Part shown: one piece after another, positions 7,386-9,270 of the stretch
Layout of the letters: every line of letters begins with the position of its first letter
How positions within the stretch are numbered: position 1 is the first letter of the stretch
From: Bacteroidales bacterium
GTDB lineage: Bacteria; Bacteroidota; Bacteroidia; Bacteroidales; VadinHA17
Assembly: GCA_027451265.1 (NCBI GenBank)
Contig: DAIDJT010000092.1
Coordinates: 1 to 9,270, forward strand
Length of the DNA: 9,270 nt
Direction: 5' to 3'
Made by a program: the position numbers and the translations under genes
Notes under the pieces: model-generated
What the model saw: the letters and a program-made list of their open reading frames with translations, nothing else
The model's database searches: none
Told to the model about the DNA's origin: nothing

Positions 7386-8174
7386 ATGAGAGAAAAGACA
7401 ATCAGGGAATTCACCAGGCTGCTTGATATTATGGATGAGCTAAGGGTGAAATGCCCGTGGGACATGAAGCAGACCAACCAGACACTCAGGAAACTGACGA
7501 TTGAGGAGACTTACGAACTTGCAGATGCCATCCTGCAGGAAGACGATGAATCAATAAAGAAAGAGCTGGGTGACCTGATGCTTCATGTTGTATTCTATGC
7601 AAAAATCGGATCGGAAAAAGAACTCTTTGACATGGGTGATGTGCTTGAAAGCATCAACAAAAAACTTGTGTATCGTCATCCCCATGTTTTTGGTGACGTG
7701 AACGTGACCAGGGGCGCACGAGAGGTTGAAGAGAACTGGGAGAAACTAAAAATGACGGAACACGCTGAATACAAGCCTGTTCTTTCAGGCGTGCCCTCCT
7801 CTCTCCCCGCTACGGTCAAAGCCAACAGGATCCAGGAAAAGGTCAGGGGTGTGGGGTTCGACTGGGATTCGCGCGAGCAGATCTGGGACAAGGTCACAGA
7901 GGAGCTTGACGAGCTTAAACAGGAAATTGCCTCAGGAAGAAAGGTGGATATTGAATCAGAACTGGGAGATCTATTCTTCACTCTCATAAATGCTGCCAGG
8001 CTCTATGAAATTGACCCTGAATCAGCACTGGAAAAGACCAATCGCAAGTTTATCAAAAGGTTCAGCTACCTGGAACAGAAGACCCTGGCAAAGGGGCTCT
8101 CACTGCGCGAGATGACCCTTGATGAGATGAATGAGATCTGGGAGGAGGCAAAGCAGTTTGACAGGCCGCTCTGA
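7386..8174 (+). CDS. mazG: Nucleoside triphosphate pyrophosphohydrolase MazG
   Basis: MazG hydrolyses NTPs and dNTPs to monophosphates and pyrophosphate, clearing aberrant nucleotides in the cytoplasm. In E. coli it also affects (p)ppGpp levels under starvation. The 262-residue product, from ATG 7386, has the standard two-domain length. The family mark CPWD (23-26) is followed by the first metal-binding set EETYE (40-44) and ELGD (60-63), then RHPHVFGD (97-104). The second domain has EELDE (172-176) and ELGD (192-195), preceded by the VGFDW turn (156-160), so both domains keep the acidic Mg-binding residues. The stretch AREVEENWEKLK (111-122) is also typical. It starts 11 bases after the DUF62 gene and is probably transcribed from the same promoter at 6556. 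Its stop codon lies 11 bases from the stop of the convergent speB, with no recognisable terminator between them. Confidence 0.96.
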   Translation: MREKTIREFTRLLDIMDELRVKCPWDMKQTNQTLRKLTIEETYELADAILQEDDESIKKELGDLMLHVVFYAKIGSEKELFDMGDVLESINKKLVYRHPHVFGDVNVTRGAREVEENWEKLKMTEHAEYKPVLSGVPSSLPATVKANRIQEKVRGVGFDWDSREQIWDKVTEELDELKQEIASGRKVDIESELGDLFFTLINAARLYEIDPESALEKTNRKFIKRFSYLEQKTLAKGLSLREMTLDEMNEIWEEAKQFDRPL

Positions 8175-8185
8175 CAGGCAGGCAG

Positions 8186-9034
8186 TCAGCGGCTGAACCT
8201 GTAGCTCAGCATCTGGTAGATCACCTTTGCTGCCATGAAATCAGGAGCCTTGTTTGATTCCGAGGGGCAGAGCTCCACCACATCAAACCCGACTACGTTG
8301 CGCCTGCCGAAAACCTCGCGAAGAAAGAACATCAGCTCACGGTAGTCCGGACCGCCCGGTTCAGGCGTGCCAGTGGAAGGCATGACTGAAGGATCAAAGA
8401 CATCGAGATCCACCGTGATGTATACGTTATCGGACAGGAGACTCAATGCCCTGTCATACAGCTTCTTGTTGCTGTAAAGCTCATGCGCAAAAAATATCCT
8501 TTCCCTGTCAACGAACGGCAGTTCCTCCGCAGCCATGCTTCTGATTCCGACCTGCACCAGTGGTGCGTACTCCTTTGCCCTAGCAGCAGCACAGGCGTGA
8601 TTAAGATGTGACCCTTCATAGGAGGATCTGAGGTCCGAATGGGCGTCAAGCTGAAGGATTGTAAGGCCGTGGAAAGCTTCCGCCGCTGCCCGGAATGCCC
8701 CGATGCTTACAGTATGGTTTCCGCCGATCAGAACCGGGAAACGGTTCCCGGCAAACAGTTGTAAGACAGTCCGAAAGACGGCATCGGTGACCTCTTCCGG
8801 GTCATCCCCTGAAACCAGTGGCGGAAGGGTATGTATGCCCAGCCTGTGAACCTCTGTTCCGGTTTCAATGTCATAAAACTCCAGGGCCGGCGATGCCTCA
8901 ATGATGGCCGCAGGTCCCCTGTCGGCGCCGCGCAGGTAAGTACTGGTGGCATCATAAGGTACCGGAACGATGATGATCTTTGATTCATCATAACCGTAAA
9001 CCACCTCCTCACCGCCGAAGTTCGACACTGCCAT
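8186..9034 (-). CDS. speB: Agmatinase (ureohydrolase family)
   Basis: Agmatinase converts agmatine to putrescine and urea, the second step of the arginine decarboxylase route to polyamines. The 282-residue product, from ATG 9034, is the usual size. All six expected Mn ligands of the ureohydrolase fold are present: His107 in GGNHT, Asp130, His132 and Asp134 in LDAHSDLR (128-136), and Asp209 and Asp211 in TVDLDVFDP (207-215). Also present are GTPEPGG (222-228) and DVVELCPS (251-258), the latter carrying the conserved glutamate. The N-terminal VPYDATSTYLRGADRGPAAI (25-44) is typical of bacterial agmatinases. The motif around His107 is GGNHT rather than the common GGDHS, but the metal ligand itself is kept. 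Related ureohydrolases (guanidinobutyrase, formiminoglutamase) cannot be fully excluded from sequence. The gene starts 7 bases after the stop of the upstream lysine-rich protein and is probably in its operon. No arginine decarboxylase gene is in the window. Confidence 0.92.
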   Translation of the reverse strand: MAVSNFGGEEVVYGYDESKIIIVPVPYDATSTYLRGADRGPAAIIEASPALEFYDIETGTEVHRLGIHTLPPLVSGDDPEEVTDAVFRTVLQLFAGNRFPVLIGGNHTVSIGAFRAAAEAFHGLTILQLDAHSDLRSSYEGSHLNHACAAARAKEYAPLVQVGIRSMAAEELPFVDRERIFFAHELYSNKKLYDRALSLLSDNVYITVDLDVFDPSVMPSTGTPEPGGPDYRELMFFLREVFGRRNVVGFDVVELCPSESNKAPDFMAAKVIYQMLSYRFSR

Positions 9035-9041
9035 GTTGCTG

Positions 9042-9269
9042 CTATTCAGCGTTCTTTGTTTTTCTTCCCTTTGAAGCCGCTGCCTTTTGAGTCTTTGCGA
9101 CTGGCTTCTTAGTCACCTCACCCTTAGCTGCCTTGACCTCATCAGCGCCCTTCTCCACCGGTTCAGCAGCAGAACCGGTTTCACCTTCCTCAGCCTTCCC
9201 TTCGGTTTTCTCCTCCTCCCTGACAAGGAGGTTCAGTCCCTGCAGAATATTGTACCAGTGAAGCACTTT
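9042..9269 (-). CDS. C-terminal end of an unidentified protein with a Lys/Ala/Glu-rich tail (partial)
   Basis: This frame is open to the right edge and ends at TAG 9044-9042. The first residues visible (KVLHWYNILQGLNLLVREEE) look like an amphipathic helix closing a folded domain. They are followed by about 55 residues of low complexity rich in Lys, Ala, Glu, Thr and Gly (EEKTEGKAEEGETG to KGRKTKNAE). The tail is acidic first and basic at the very end. Such tails occur in Bacteroidota on nucleic-acid-binding proteins such as topoisomerase I and several ribosomal or translation proteins, but I do not recognise the short folded part. A GTG at 9266 could formally start a 74-residue protein, though this is more likely the end of a longer gene because the frame stays open upstream. 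speB starts 7 bases after its stop codon, so the two are probably co-transcribed. Confidence 0.55.
   Translation of the reverse strand, partial: KVLHWYNILQGLNLLVREEEKTEGKAEEGETGSAAEPVEKGADEVKAAKGEVTKKPVAKTQKAAASKGRKTKNAE
9157..9179. repeat. Perfect 8-bp inverted repeat with 7-base loop inside the Lys/Ala/Glu tail
   Basis: ACCGGTTC (9157-9164) and GAACCGGT (9172-9179) are exact reverse complements separated by AGCAGCA. The stem would be stable as RNA from either strand. It lies inside the coding tail of the partial gene, about 115 bases before its stop codon, and encodes the residues TGSAAEPV. There is no following T-run, so it does not look like an intrinsic terminator. It may simply reflect low-complexity codon choice. 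Confidence 0.5.
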
Positions 9270-9270
9270 C

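Noticed and set aside
8175..8210. Short inverted repeats (TCAG/CTGA, GCTGA/TCAGC) near the mazG and speB stop codons as a terminator
   Set aside because: The stems are 4-5 bp, mostly inside the speB coding end, with no T-tract.
1..9270. A new defence, mobile or biosynthetic system
   Set aside because: I looked on both strands for transposase, integrase, toxin-antitoxin, nuclease or reverse-transcriptase motifs, direct-repeat arrays and RNA genes, and saw none. The gene content is ordinary chromosomal housekeeping apart from the degenerate DUF62 protein.

Overview
The window looks like a housekeeping stretch of a Bacteroidota chromosome, probably of the Bacteroidales/Marinilabiliales type. 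The evidence is a LysM plus periplasmic-binding-fold protein, a long TPR protein with sequence blocks I associate with this phylum, the phoH-purC pair, start sites without obvious Shine-Dalgarno sequences, a promoter element matching the Bacteroidota -7 consensus TAnnTTTG, and a predicted secreted protein with Gln directly after the likely signal-peptide cleavage site. No tRNA, rRNA, insertion sequence, CRISPR array, integrase or phage gene is visible. The genes are tightly packed and no non-coding stretch exceeds about 140 bases.

Layout: (1) Positions 3-149 (+) hold the last 48 codons of an outer-membrane beta-barrel protein. A 746-residue cytoplasmic TPR protein follows on the same strand (209-2449). 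(2) A minus-strand unit reading leftwards from 6444 contains phoH, then purC (SAICAR synthase) after 8 bases, then a secreted protein with two LysM domains and a type I periplasmic-binding fold. It converges tail to tail on the TPR gene with 7 bases between the stop codons. (3) A divergent 135-base region (6445-6579) carries a TATCTTTG promoter element. It launches a plus-strand pair: a member of the SAM hydroxide adenosyltransferase (DUF62) family and mazG. (4) A minus-strand pair, the lysine/alanine-rich C-terminal end of an unidentified protein and then speB (agmatinase), converges on mazG with 11 bases between the stops.

Functionally the genes cover purine synthesis (purC), nucleotide clean-up (mazG), an RNA-associated ATPase (phoH), polyamine synthesis (speB) and the cell envelope (barrel protein, LysM protein). 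The most unusual item is the DUF62 member at 6580-7374. It keeps the overall fold and the C-terminal signature, but as far as I can align it from memory it has lost the aspartates, arginine and histidine that define the active site. It may be a pseudoenzyme or have a different activity. I did not find a convincing new multi-gene system. Several ORFs open at GTG codons upstream of more plausible ATG starts, and I shortened three of them (209, 4466 and 6580).
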